A DNA stretch of 34,854 bases, taken from Prolixibacteraceae bacterium. Lineage in GTDB: Bacteria; Bacteroidota; Bacteroidia; Bacteroidales; Prolixibacteraceae. Shown here piece after piece: positions 24,867 to 33,872 of the stretch (position 1 is the stretch's first letter; every line of letters starts with the position of its first letter). Under the pieces are notes generated by a model. It ran no database searches. It saw only the letters and a list, made by a program, of their open reading frames with translations, and was not told where the DNA came from. The stretch is from NCBI GenBank assembly GCA_029265875.1, contig JAJUGS010000008.1:1-34854 (forward strand). Reading direction: 5' to 3'. Made by a program: the position numbers and the translations under genes.

Positions 24867-26414
24867 ATGAAAAAATTAGTTTTGTCGCTTTTACTGGTTT
24901 TTCCAGTATTTATTTACGCTCAGAAAGCCTGTGATTTTTTCCGGAACAGGAAAATAAACATTGAAAAGACAGATTTAAATACGTCCCAAAGTGATTTTGG
25001 CCCTTCATTCGTAAATGGTGAACTCTGGTTTTCTGCTTATACTCAGGATGAAATTAACAAACTTGCTTCAGGAAAGGGAAAAGGCGTATTTTACAATATT
25101 TTCAGTGTAAATTCTGATAAAGAAGGCAATGTAAGTGGCTCAAAAAGTATTCAGTTTGAGAAAATAAGTGCCGGATATCATGCAGGACCGGCTTCGTTCT
25201 GTGAAAAAACCGGGGAACTATTTGTGACACTGAGTAATTTCGAGAATCCTGAAATAAAAAACAAAGTTTATCGGAAAGCTAATGTAAGATTGAAAATTGT
25301 TACTGCAAAAAAAGAAGGTGCAGAGTGGAAAGTTACGGAGCAATTCCCTTATAACGATTCAACCTATTCGGTAGGGCATCCCGCAATTTCTGTAACCGGC
25401 GATACGCTGATTTTTGCATCTGATAAACCAAACTCAGGTTTCGGAATGACAGATTTGTATATGTCAGTGAGAAGCAATGGGAAATGGGGAGAGCCGGTAA
25501 ATCTGGGTGACAAAATCAATACACCATTTGATGAAATGTTTCCCTTCTTTATGGAAGGTTCTCTTTTATTTTATGCATCAAACAAAGGCGATAATTCGGA
25601 AGATGATTTTGACATCTTGTATTCCTGCAAAGAAGGTACTGGTTTTGGTGCACCGGTATTGTTAAACGATTTGAATACCGATAAAGATGATTTCGGTTTA
25701 ATATTACATCCTAAACACAAAGTTGGTTATTTCGTTTCCCAACGTGACGGGGGTTTAGGGGATGATGATATATATAAAGTAAGATTTACAGGTGATTACA
25801 ATCTTGAGTTGGTTGTAATGGATCGTAAGACGAATTTGCCATTCTCAAATCCAAAAGTACGCTTCAGTGATAATATTGCAGGTTCAGTGAGCGGGGTTTT
25901 GGTTTCAAGAAAACTGCCCGAAAATTCGTCAATAACAGCTACAACAGAATATGAGGGTTACATGAATGCATCAAAAACATTCAATACAACTGACAAACCG
26001 TATGGAACAATCAGGGATACAATTTGGATTGAGAAAGTGGAAGTTAAGCAGGTATTTGTTCTGGAGAATATATTCTATGATTTTGATAAATGGAATATTT
26101 TACCCGAATCAGAAATTGAATTGAACAAACTTATTAAAATCTTAAATGATAATCCTAGCTGGAAAGTTGAATTAGGCTCGCATACCGATGCAAGAGGTAG
26201 CGATTCATATAATATGATTTTAAGTAAAAAGCGTTCCGATTCTGCTGTTGGCTATATTGTAAATCATGGTATTGCAAAAGACCGTATTATCGCCAAGGGG
26301 TATGGTGAAACTCAGCTTGTCAATCATTGTAAAAATGGTGTGGAATGCCCGGACGAAGTTCACAGAATGAACCGTCGCACTGAGTTCAAAATTTTGGAAA
26401 TGGATGGCAAATAA
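24867..26414 (+). CDS. PD40-repeat OmpA family outer-membrane lipoprotein-like protein
   Basis: Exported protein of about 515 residues. The signal peptide M-K-K-L-V-L-S-L-L-L-V-F-P-V-F-I-Y-A-Q has no lipobox. A PD40/WD40-like propeller spans about residues 35-300, with motifs such as F-G-P-S-F-V-N-G-E-L-W-F, G-H-P-A-I-S-V-T-G-D-T-L-I-F-A-S-D and S-Q-R-D-G-G-L-G-D-D-D-I-Y. A short Ig/CarboxypepD-like segment follows. The OmpA peptidoglycan-binding domain comes last (about 395-510: I-F-Y-D-F-D-K-W-N-I-L; H-T-D-A-R-G; L-S-K-K-R-S-D; N-R-R-T-E-F), with a Cys pair in H-C-K-N-G-V-E-C. This is the architecture of PorE-type proteins of the type IX secretion periplasmic ring, but the usual N-terminal TPR is absent. 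It is flanked by AT-rich spacers and a perfect hairpin. The role is inferred to be anchoring between outer membrane and wall. Confidence 0.88.
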   Translation: MKKLVLSLLLVFPVFIYAQKACDFFRNRKINIEKTDLNTSQSDFGPSFVNGELWFSAYTQDEINKLASGKGKGVFYNIFSVNSDKEGNVSGSKSIQFEKISAGYHAGPASFCEKTGELFVTLSNFENPEIKNKVYRKANVRLKIVTAKKEGAEWKVTEQFPYNDSTYSVGHPAISVTGDTLIFASDKPNSGFGMTDLYMSVRSNGKWGEPVNLGDKINTPFDEMFPFFMEGSLLFYASNKGDNSEDDFDILYSCKEGTGFGAPVLLNDLNTDKDDFGLILHPKHKVGYFVSQRDGGLGDDDIYKVRFTGDYNLELVVMDRKTNLPFSNPKVRFSDNIAGSVSGVLVSRKLPENSSITATTEYEGYMNASKTFNTTDKPYGTIRDTIWIEKVEVKQVFVLENIFYDFDKWNILPESEIELNKLIKILNDNPSWKVELGSHTDARGSDSYNMILSKKRSDSAVGYIVNHGIAKDRIIAKGYGETQLVNHCKNGVECPDEVHRMNRRTEFKILEMDGK

Positions 26415-26431
26415 ACTTAATTGATAGATTT

Positions 26432-26467
26432 CAAAGAGAGCTGCACGTTTATATGCAGCTCTCTTTG
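26432..26467. terminator. Perfect 14-bp hairpin between convergent genes
   Basis: CAAAGAGAGCTGCA (26432-26445) pairs perfectly with TGCAGCTCTCTTTG (26454-26467) around an 8-base loop. It lies between the ends of the convergent OmpA-family and YfcC genes, so it probably stops transcription from both sides. The T-tract (TTTGTTT) on the plus strand is short. Confidence 0.8.
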
Positions 26468-26477
26468 TTTAAAATTA

Positions 26478-28073
26478 TCAGAACCCATTCAATTTAAAGA
26501 AAACAGTGGGCAAAAGCAGCAGAAAGCCTGCAATGAAAAGTATCAGGACCAGTGGCAAAACCCACCTGAACCATTTTTCAAAAGGAATGCGTGCAACGCC
26601 CAGAACCCCAATCAACACACCTGAAACCGGCGTAATCAGGTTCGTAAATCCATCACCCAATTGAAAAGCAACAACAGTTGCCTGTCTCGAAACACCAATC
26701 AAATCAGAAAACTGTGACATCATTGGAATAGTTAGGGCTGCTTTGCTCGACCCACTGGGTATAAAAATGTTCAGGCCTGTTTGAATGATGTACATAACCG
26801 AAACAGACCCGGCTTTTCCGATGTCTTTTATCGATTGCGATGCATAATACAAGATTGTATCGATGATTTTTCCATTTTCAAGAATAATGATTATCCCGCC
26901 TGCCAAACCAACAATCAGGGCTGCCGACATAATATCCTTTGCTCCCTCAAGAAACAGTTTCGTTATTTCATTCGGAGATTTGCCCATCGCAATACCCGAA
27001 AATATTCCCAGTGCCAGGAATAGCGAAGCAATTTCCATAATGTACCATTCAAATGCCATCACGCCAATTACTAGGAAGACAACAGTAAATGTCAGTAAAA
27101 CAAGAATGTAATACTGAATTTTTTTCCTTAGTGATAGGATGCCAGATAAAAGGAATAATACGGAGCTGAATGGCACTAATGGTAAAACCATTTTACTGTT
27201 TCCCAACATAACCGATGAAATGGGATATTTAACTGAAAACAATAACAATGAAATAACCAGAAAGAAAAAGGAATACCAGGCTGATGCCGGAACTTTAGAG
27301 TCAACCTTTTCTGTAATGCCTGCGCTTTTGTCGCGCCAATATTTATCTTCTTCAAAAACGGGGGATTTTTCAGGATTCCGGCGGATTAGTGAAGCATAAC
27401 GCAAAACAAAAACGAAACCAATAACATTGATTACAACCCACATGAAAATACGGTATTCGATACCCGAGAAGAGCGGGAGATGGGAAAGGCCCTGCGCAAT
27501 TCCAACTGTGAACGGATTCAGGAAAGCACCTGCAAAACCCAGTGCTGCCGCCACAAAACAAAGAGATACACCCACAATTGAATCATATCCCATCGAAATG
27601 GCCAATGGAACAAAAATGATAGTAAACGCAATAGTCTCTTCACTCATTCCGAATACTGCACCGAACAAGCTGAAAAGAAACATAATTGAAACCAGGATGA
27701 TATTGTGTACCCCAATCCGTTTCAGAAATTCTGATTTCTCCCATTTTTTTGCCGAATCCAGAAAGCGGTAAATTCCAATGTCAATGGCTTTACTTTCATT
27801 CATAATCCAAAATGCTCCGCCAATCATCAGAATAAATGCGATGATGTTGGAAGTTCGCAGAAATCCTTCAAAAAAGGCGGTAAAAATTTGCCAGGTTTGA
27901 CGGTTACTTTCGATAAATCTGAACGAATCGCTTTTAACAATTTCTCTTTCGATACCATTGACCGTCATCTTTTCTCTGGCAAATTCGCCTCCTGGAATAA
28001 TCCATGTCAGGATTGCACAAAAAACGATTAACCCAAAAACAATTACATAAGTATGAGGAATTTTCTTCAACAT
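26478..28073 (-). CDS. YfcC family membrane transporter
   Basis: Integral inner-membrane protein of about 531 residues. About twelve hydrophobic segments are evident, beginning Y-V-I-V-F-G-L-I-V-F-C-A-I-L-T-W-I-I-P-G-G and ending L-P-L-V-L-I-L-F-I-A-G-F-L-L-L-L. Family-typical motifs include A-V-F-G-M-S-E-E-T-I-A-F, N-P-F-T-V-G-I-A-Q-G and I-P-S-G-S-S-K-A-A-L-T-I-P-M-M, the last being a conserved re-entrant segment of this ion-transporter superfamily. Members are annotated as putative basic amino-acid antiporters or C4-dicarboxylate transporters. I choose ATG 28073; the upstream TTG at 28094 adds seven polar residues. It diverges from hutI over 121 bases, so uptake of histidine or another amino acid, or export of a breakdown product, is plausible but unproven. 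Confidence 0.88.
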   Translation of the reverse strand: MLKKIPHTYVIVFGLIVFCAILTWIIPGGEFAREKMTVNGIEREIVKSDSFRFIESNRQTWQIFTAFFEGFLRTSNIIAFILMIGGAFWIMNESKAIDIGIYRFLDSAKKWEKSEFLKRIGVHNIILVSIMFLFSLFGAVFGMSEETIAFTIIFVPLAISMGYDSIVGVSLCFVAAALGFAGAFLNPFTVGIAQGLSHLPLFSGIEYRIFMWVVINVIGFVFVLRYASLIRRNPEKSPVFEEDKYWRDKSAGITEKVDSKVPASAWYSFFFLVISLLLFSVKYPISSVMLGNSKMVLPLVPFSSVLFLLSGILSLRKKIQYYILVLLTFTVVFLVIGVMAFEWYIMEIASLFLALGIFSGIAMGKSPNEITKLFLEGAKDIMSAALIVGLAGGIIIILENGKIIDTILYYASQSIKDIGKAGSVSVMYIIQTGLNIFIPSGSSKAALTIPMMSQFSDLIGVSRQATVVAFQLGDGFTNLITPVSGVLIGVLGVARIPFEKWFRWVLPLVLILFIAGFLLLLPTVFFKLNGF

Positions 28074-28194
28074 AAAGGTTCGATTTGATTCCAAAATTCA
28101 TAGTTTTAAAGAAAAGATTATTATGTGGAATAAAAAAGCATATTGTATTTTCAAATCATTTTCGTAACTTTTAAATACTTAACAAAACTTATTC

Positions 28195-29448
28195 ATGAAG
28201 ATATTGCTGGAAAACATAAAAGAACTTGTACAGGTTATCGACAAGCCGGTTCTGTTGCGCGTTGGAAAAGAAATGAGTTCGGTTAAAACAATCAAGAATG
28301 CATTTCTGATAATCCGCGATGAGGTGATTGAAGAATACGGCAAAATGGAGGAATTGAAAGATAAATACACCGATGATGATTATCTGGTGGAAATAGATTG
28401 TACAAACCGCCTTGTTTATCCTTGCTTTTGTGATCCGCACACGCATCTGGTGTTTTCGCATTCGCGTGAAAATGAATTTGTCCAGCGTATTGCAGGTTTA
28501 ACTTATGAAGAGATTGCGCGGCAGGGAGGGGGTATCCTGAACTCAGCCAAAAAATTACATGAAATTTCAGAGGAGGAATTATATGATTTGTCGATAGATC
28601 GAATTATTGAGATAATAAAAATGGGCACCGGCGCTGTTGAAATAAAAAGCGGGTATGGATTGAATACGGAGGACGAATTGAAAATGCTCCGGGTGATCCG
28701 CAGGATCAAAGAAACTGCCCCGATTTGTGTGCGCTCCACGTTTCTTGGGGCCCATGCAGTTCCTGAAAAATACAAATCAAACCCATCAGAATATGTCGAT
28801 ATAATTATCAATGAAATGATTCCACAGGTGGCTGCCGAAGAATTGGCCGATTTTATCGATGTCTTCTGCGATAAAGGGTTCTTTACACCTGAAGACACAG
28901 AAAGGATTCTGATGGCAGGAATGAAATACGGTTTACGCCCGAAAATTCATGCCAACGAACTGGGGAACACCGGGGGAGTGGAAGTTGGTGTAAAATACAA
29001 TGCCCTTTCGGTTGACCATCTTGAATATCTGAATGACGAAGAAATCCAGGTTTTAAAAGGTACAGAAACCATGCCGACCATTTTGCCTGGAGCCGCTTTC
29101 TTTCTGAATCTGCCGTTGTCACCAGTCCGGAAAATGATTGATGCCGGTTTGCCGGTCGCTCTGGCTTCCGATTTTAATCCGGGCTCGTCGCCCAGCGGAA
29201 ACATGAGTTTTATTTCAGCGCTCGGCAGTATCAAATATCAGATGACACCAGCTGAAGTGATCAATGCAACTACCCTGAATTCGGCTTATGCAATGGGTGT
29301 CAGCGACTGCCTGGGAAGTATTACGAAAGGGAAAATTGCCAACTTGTTTATTACTTCCGAAGTGGAAGGAATAGCATCATTGCCATATTTTTTTGGTTCG
29401 AACCTGGTTGAAACAGTCATTATCAATGGTGTGATACAATCGTTTTAG
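28195..29448 (+). CDS. hutI: Imidazolonepropionase
   Basis: Metal-dependent amidohydrolase that opens the imidazolone ring, producing N-formimino-L-glutamate, the third step of histidine breakdown. The 417-residue length is normal. The metal-binding H-x-H is in C-D-P-H-T-H-L-V-F (His 82 and His 84). K-S-G-Y-G-L, L-G-A-H-A-V-P, K-I-H-A-N-E and the Asp in A-S-D-F-N-P-G-S-S-P are further active-site residues. Amidohydrolase beta-sandwich strands occupy both ends. ftcD follows 68 bases downstream and carries out the next step, so they form an operon. A TAACTTTT sequence at 28165-28172 is one base off the -7 consensus and may be the promoter. The upstream pathway genes hutH and hutU are not in the window. 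Confidence 0.96.
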   Translation: MKILLENIKELVQVIDKPVLLRVGKEMSSVKTIKNAFLIIRDEVIEEYGKMEELKDKYTDDDYLVEIDCTNRLVYPCFCDPHTHLVFSHSRENEFVQRIAGLTYEEIARQGGGILNSAKKLHEISEEELYDLSIDRIIEIIKMGTGAVEIKSGYGLNTEDELKMLRVIRRIKETAPICVRSTFLGAHAVPEKYKSNPSEYVDIIINEMIPQVAAEELADFIDVFCDKGFFTPEDTERILMAGMKYGLRPKIHANELGNTGGVEVGVKYNALSVDHLEYLNDEEIQVLKGTETMPTILPGAAFFLNLPLSPVRKMIDAGLPVALASDFNPGSSPSGNMSFISALGSIKYQMTPAEVINATTLNSAYAMGVSDCLGSITKGKIANLFITSEVEGIASLPYFFGSNLVETVIINGVIQSF

Positions 29449-29516
29449 ATGCTATAAGTCATATCGCACAAAATTCCTGCATATTATTTTCGGCAGCAAA
29501 TTCAATCTGAATATAC

Positions 29517-31211
29517 ATGAACAGGATTCTTGAATGTGTTCCGAATTTTTCTGAAGGCCGCAACCTGGCAGTGATTAAAGAAATCACCCATGTTATTGAA
29601 AGTGTTGAGGGGATAAAATTGTTGGATGTCGATCCCGGAAAGGCAACCAATCGGACGGTAGTGACATTTGCCGGATCGCCGGAACAGGTTGTCGAAGCTG
29701 CATTTCGGGCAATTAAAAAGGCCGCCGAAGTGATTGACATGCGTTCACATACCGGCGAACACCCGCGTTTTGGTGCCACCGATGTTTGTCCGCTCGTGCC
29801 CATCTCCGGAATTACGATGGAAGAAACAGCCGAATACGCCCGACAGCTCGCCAAACGTGTGGGTGAGGAATTGGAGATTCCGGTTTATTGTTATGAGTTT
29901 TCAGCATTTTCAGAAGAAAGAAAAAGCCTTGCCAATTGCCGGTATGGAGAATATGAAGGATTGAAGGACCGCATGGAAAGTGAGCACTGGAAACCCGATT
30001 TCGGACCTTCGGCCTGGTCTGAAAAAGTGGCAAAATCGGGTGCTTCGGCCATTGGTGCCCGCAATTTTCTGGTTGCCTACAATGTAAACCTGAATACAAC
30101 CTCGGTACGCCGGGCTAACTCCATTGCTTTTGATGTTCGCGAGGCGGGGCGTATTTTACGCGAAGGCGACCCGGTTACAGGAAAAATTATAACCGGTGAA
30201 AACGGAGAACCTGTGCGCATTCCCGGAACCTTAAAGAAAGTACGCGCCATCGGCTGGTTTATCGAGGAATATGGAATTGCCCAGATTTCGATGAACCTCA
30301 CCGATATTTCGGTTACTCCTGTTCACGTGGCTTTTGATGAAGTTTGTGAAAAAGCCCGCCAGCGCGGAATCCGGGTTACCGGTTCTGAGTTGATAGGATT
30401 GATCCCATTGCAGGCCATGCTCGACGCGGGAAAATATTTTCTAAGAAAACAGGAGCGTTCAACCGGAATTTCAGACGAAGAGATTATTAAAATTGCGGTT
30501 AAATCGCTGGGATTAAACGAACTGGCGCCTTTCGATCCGCAAAAGAAAATTATAGAATATGTTCTTGCTGAAAATACCGGCAAAAAACTGATCAGTAAAA
30601 ATCTGAAAGAGTTTGTTGAGGAAACAGCCTCTGAGTCGCCGGCTCCGGGTGGCGGTTCCATTTCGGCGTATGTTGGTGCTTTGGGTGCGGCTTTGGGAAC
30701 GATGGTGGCCAACCTTTCGGCACACAAACGTGGCTGGGACAGCCGGTGGGAGGAGTTTTCAGCCTGGGCCGAAAAAGGGAAATTTTATCACACACAATTA
30801 CTGAAATGTGTTGACGAAGATACCGATGCCTTTAACCGGATTATGGAAGCCTTCGGATTGCCCAAAAACACAGAATCTGAAAAAGCCGCGAGAAAAGAAG
30901 CCATTCAAAGTGCTACAAAAAATGCCATCGATATTCCGCTGAAAGTGATGCAGCTTTCATTCGATTCGATGGAAATACTTGCTGCCATGGCTGAAAGCGG
31001 AAACCCCAATTCGGTTTCCGATGCCGGGGTGGGAGCACACTGTGCCTGCACGGCTGTAAAAGGCGCTTTTCTGAATGTGATGATTAATCTCTCTGGTTAT
31101 TCCGACACAACATTTGTTGCCGAAACGCGTGAAAAAGCTTCTGAAATTCTGGAACTCTCAATCAGGAAGGAAGCAGAAATTCTAAGGATTGTAATGGAAA
31201 AAATAGGGTAG
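29517..31211 (+). CDS. ftcD: Bifunctional glutamate formimidoyltransferase / formimidoyltetrahydrofolate cyclodeaminase
   Basis: Moves the formimino group from N-formimino-glutamate to tetrahydrofolate and then deaminates it, giving glutamate, 5,10-methenyl-tetrahydrofolate and ammonia. The transferase half spans about residues 1-300, with E-C-V-P-N-F-S-E-G-R-N and catalytic His 82 in H-T-G-E-H-P-R-F-G-A-T-D-V. The cyclodeaminase half spans about 365-560, starting near P-A-P-G-G-G-S-I-S-A-Y and containing S-D-A-G-V-G-A-H-C-A. The two activities are fused as in the animal enzyme, which is usual in Bacteroidota. It acts directly after HutI in the same operon. Its end lies 4 bases from the end of the convergent mutS2. 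Confidence 0.96.
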   Translation: MNRILECVPNFSEGRNLAVIKEITHVIESVEGIKLLDVDPGKATNRTVVTFAGSPEQVVEAAFRAIKKAAEVIDMRSHTGEHPRFGATDVCPLVPISGITMEETAEYARQLAKRVGEELEIPVYCYEFSAFSEERKSLANCRYGEYEGLKDRMESEHWKPDFGPSAWSEKVAKSGASAIGARNFLVAYNVNLNTTSVRRANSIAFDVREAGRILREGDPVTGKIITGENGEPVRIPGTLKKVRAIGWFIEEYGIAQISMNLTDISVTPVHVAFDEVCEKARQRGIRVTGSELIGLIPLQAMLDAGKYFLRKQERSTGISDEEIIKIAVKSLGLNELAPFDPQKKIIEYVLAENTGKKLISKNLKEFVEETASESPAPGGGSISAYVGALGAALGTMVANLSAHKRGWDSRWEEFSAWAEKGKFYHTQLLKCVDEDTDAFNRIMEAFGLPKNTESEKAARKEAIQSATKNAIDIPLKVMQLSFDSMEILAAMAESGNPNSVSDAGVGAHCACTAVKGAFLNVMINLSGYSDTTFVAETREKASEILELSIRKEAEILRIVMEKIG

Positions 31212-31215
31212 GTGT

Positions 31216-33708
31216 TCAGAAATTCAATTCAATAACTGTAATACCGGCTCCGCCAAAATCAACATGTTCATCTTTGAATGATTTTACCATCGGCTCCGAT
31301 TTCAGGTAGCTGCGGATGGTTTCTTTCAGAATACCGTTTCCTTTTCCGTGCAAAATACGCAACTGGTTGCGTTCAAACATAATTGCCTGGTCGATAAACT
31401 CCTGGATGGTTTGAATGGCTTCTTCAGCCCGTTTCCCACGGATATCGATTTCGGTTTTAAAGGTCAGCCGGCTTTCGGTCATATTGGTAATCATCCGCGA
31501 ACGCACCGGGGACTGAGTTTTTTCGATTTTTTTTGCCTCGTTGTTACTGAGTTTTTCAATCTGCGAAACCGGTACTGTTGTAATAAGCTGTCCAAAAGCT
31601 ATCACCGCATTTTTTTTATTAATGCTGATGAGGTCGCCCACATTGTTTTGCCCGATGATTCTGACTTTATCGCCAGGTTTTGGGTCGTCATTTTCAGGTT
31701 CTTCAACAGGTTTCGCAACTGTTTTGGGTTTCTCAGGCCGGTGTTCGTTGCGTTTTTTTTCGCGTTCCTGTAATTTTTTAATTTTTGCATCGATTGCCGA
31801 ATCGTCGGCAGTGGTTTTTTCTTCAATCACCTGTTTCAGTTGTACCAGTTCTTCGCGCGCTTTGCGGGTTTTTTCCTTGTCGGCTTGTTCCTTCTTTATT
31901 TCGTGAATGGTATTCTCAATCTTTTTATTAACCCCGGATAACAGTAATTCAGCTTCTTCCTTGGCTTTTTTCAGAATCTCCCTGCGTTGTTTCTGGGTCT
32001 CTTTCAACTCGGTTTCGTAACTGGCTGCCATTTCGTCCAGAATCTTTTCCACCTTCCTGATTTTCTCGCGCTTGGTTTCCCAGTAGCGTTTGTCGCGGTT
32101 GATTTGGCGCAGGTTACGGTCGAAATCAATATGGTCTTTCCCGATTTTTTCAGTGGCTTTCTCCAGGATTTCTTCCGGAAGTCCAATTTTTCGGGCAATT
32201 TCGAAAGCAAATGAGCTGCCGGGTTTCCCGATTTCAAGCTGAAAAAGCGGGTTCATATTTTGCGAATCGTACAACATGGCACCGTTGATGATTCCGTTCG
32301 CCGAAGAAGCAAAATGTTTCAGGTTGGTGTAGTGTGTTGTAATTACCCCGAAAGTTCCCAGTTGGTTCAGCTTGTCGAGAATAGATTCTGCAATGGCACC
32401 ACCCAGCATGGGCTCGGTTCCGGTTCCGAATTCATCAATCAGAATCAAAGTTTTTTCATCGCTGAATTTCACAAAATGCTTCATGTTCAGCAAATGCGAA
32501 CTGTACGTACTCAAATCGTTTTCGAGTGACTGCTCATCGCCGATATCGATAAACAAACGGCTGAAAATCCCGGTACGGCTGCCTTCGCTGATGGGAATCG
32601 GCAATCCGCATTGCAACATGTATTGCAGCAAACCCACTGTTTTCAGGCACACCGATTTTCCCCCGGCGTTGGGGCCCGAAATCAGTAAAATGTGCCTTTC
32701 TTCGGTGAGCCGGATGTTGAGTGGCACAATTTTCCGGTTTTCCTTTTTCAGGGTTTTCATCAACAACGGGTGAATGGCCCTGAACCAGTCGATTACCGGG
32801 TAATTGACCATGTCGGGTTTGATGGCATCGATTTCGATGGTCAGCAGTGCTTTTGCCCTGATAAAATCGATCTCTCCCAGAAATTCATAAGAATACCAGA
32901 GGTCTTCGATGTAAGGGCGGATATCGTTGGCAAAACTGGTGAGAATTCGAATAATCTCGCGGCGTTCAGCGTATTCCAGCTCGCGGATTTCGTTGTTCAT
33001 CTCCACAATTTCGGTAGGCTCAACATACGAAGTTTTCCCGGTTGACGATTCGTCGTAAATAATTCCTTTCAGTTTTCGTTTATTCCCTGCCATAATCGGG
33101 ATTACAGCCCGCCCGTCGCGAATGGAAATTGTGGCGTCTTCTTCCACGAGCCCGTCTTTTTGTGCCTGTTTCAAAATAGCGTGCAACCGTTTCGACATGC
33201 TGGCCTGTTTTGAAAGAATGTCATTTCTGATTCTTCCAAGTTCGGGCGTGGCATTATCACGTATTTTGCCGAATTTATTGATGATGGAATCGATGCGGTC
33301 GTAGATGTAGGGGAAGAGCTGAACATTTTTGGTTTTAGCGTTCAGCAAAGGAAAAATTTCCTGTGGTTGTTTGCTGAAAAACAATACGATGGAACGGATG
33401 GATTCCAGCGAACGTTTCATATCAAACAACTCCTGAACTTCGAGAAACCGGCCTTCAATCCTGATTTTTTCAAGCGCCGGACGCAAATCAAAAAAATGGT
33501 CGGAGGGAAAATGGTCGAACTCGCGGACGATGCGGCAAAACTCATCGGTTTCGCCCAATTCGCGGTTGATGTTTTCAAAATCATCTTTGAAATGCATTTC
33601 TTCCACCCATTCGTGACCCATGTTGCTCAGGCATTTCTGGTGTAACATTTCGCGAATACGGTCAAAACCAATTTTCTGTTCAAAATTATCAGGATAGAAT
33701 TTTTGCAT
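31216..33708 (-). CDS. mutS2: MutS2 family protein with C-terminal Smr domain
   Basis: MutS-related ATPase of 830 residues. Family members act on stalled or collided ribosomes or suppress homologous recombination, and do not perform mismatch repair; the N-terminal mismatch-recognition domain is absent. A core/clamp region spans about residues 1-300. The ATPase has Walker A S-G-P-N-A-G-G-K-S near residues 342-350 and Walker B L-I-L-I-D-E-F-G-T-G-T-E near 420. A Lys/Glu-rich coiled coil lies near 515-640, a KOW-like segment (K-P-G-D-K-V-R-I) near 675, and an Smr domain at about 750-830 with D-I-R-G-K and L-H-G-K-G-N-G. The Smr motif has D-I-R-G where the canonical nuclease motif is L-D-L-R-G. 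A -7 promoter lies just upstream; ATG 33708 is the only sensible start. Confidence 0.95.
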   Translation of the reverse strand: MQKFYPDNFEQKIGFDRIREMLHQKCLSNMGHEWVEEMHFKDDFENINRELGETDEFCRIVREFDHFPSDHFFDLRPALEKIRIEGRFLEVQELFDMKRSLESIRSIVLFFSKQPQEIFPLLNAKTKNVQLFPYIYDRIDSIINKFGKIRDNATPELGRIRNDILSKQASMSKRLHAILKQAQKDGLVEEDATISIRDGRAVIPIMAGNKRKLKGIIYDESSTGKTSYVEPTEIVEMNNEIRELEYAERREIIRILTSFANDIRPYIEDLWYSYEFLGEIDFIRAKALLTIEIDAIKPDMVNYPVIDWFRAIHPLLMKTLKKENRKIVPLNIRLTEERHILLISGPNAGGKSVCLKTVGLLQYMLQCGLPIPISEGSRTGIFSRLFIDIGDEQSLENDLSTYSSHLLNMKHFVKFSDEKTLILIDEFGTGTEPMLGGAIAESILDKLNQLGTFGVITTHYTNLKHFASSANGIINGAMLYDSQNMNPLFQLEIGKPGSSFAFEIARKIGLPEEILEKATEKIGKDHIDFDRNLRQINRDKRYWETKREKIRKVEKILDEMAASYETELKETQKQRREILKKAKEEAELLLSGVNKKIENTIHEIKKEQADKEKTRKAREELVQLKQVIEEKTTADDSAIDAKIKKLQEREKKRNEHRPEKPKTVAKPVEEPENDDPKPGDKVRIIGQNNVGDLISINKKNAVIAFGQLITTVPVSQIEKLSNNEAKKIEKTQSPVRSRMITNMTESRLTFKTEIDIRGKRAEEAIQTIQEFIDQAIMFERNQLRILHGKGNGILKETIRSYLKSEPMVKSFKDEHVDFGGAGITVIELNF

Positions 33709-33729
33709 TGTAATGTTTCAATTTCAGCG

Positions 33730-33737
33730 CAAAAATA
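33730..33737 (-). promoter_or_regulatory. -7 promoter element for mutS2 (TATTTTTG)
   Basis: On the minus strand TATTTTTG matches TAnnTTTG and lies 22 bases before the mutS2 start, implying a leader of about 15 bases. The spacing is the same as for the ABC-F gene, which supports both calls. Confidence 0.6.
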
Positions 33738-33839
33738 GGAAACAACACGGAAGAATAATGTTTAATGTTCAAACTTTCGGGAGCAGTTCATTCTGTAATC
33801 GTTAATTGGAATTCTCCAAACGCTAATCATTTTTCTAAA

Positions 33840-33872
33840 TTCCCTCTTTTGGAGAGGCAGGGGTAGGCTTCT
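33840..33872. repeat. REP-like GC-rich element (degenerate)
   Basis: TTCCCTCTTTTGGAGAGG is followed by CAGGGGTAGG in an otherwise AT-rich spacer. CCTCT and AGAGG can form a short stem. This wording resembles the dispersed CCCTCCTTTGGAGGGGCAGGGG-like elements found between genes in many Bacteroidota genomes. It lies just after the AgcS gene's stop codon on the minus strand and before mutS2. Confidence 0.4.

Noticed and set aside
30323-30727. 134-codon antisense frame within ftcD
   Set aside because: No family pattern; lies wholly across conserved transferase and cyclodeaminase sequence.
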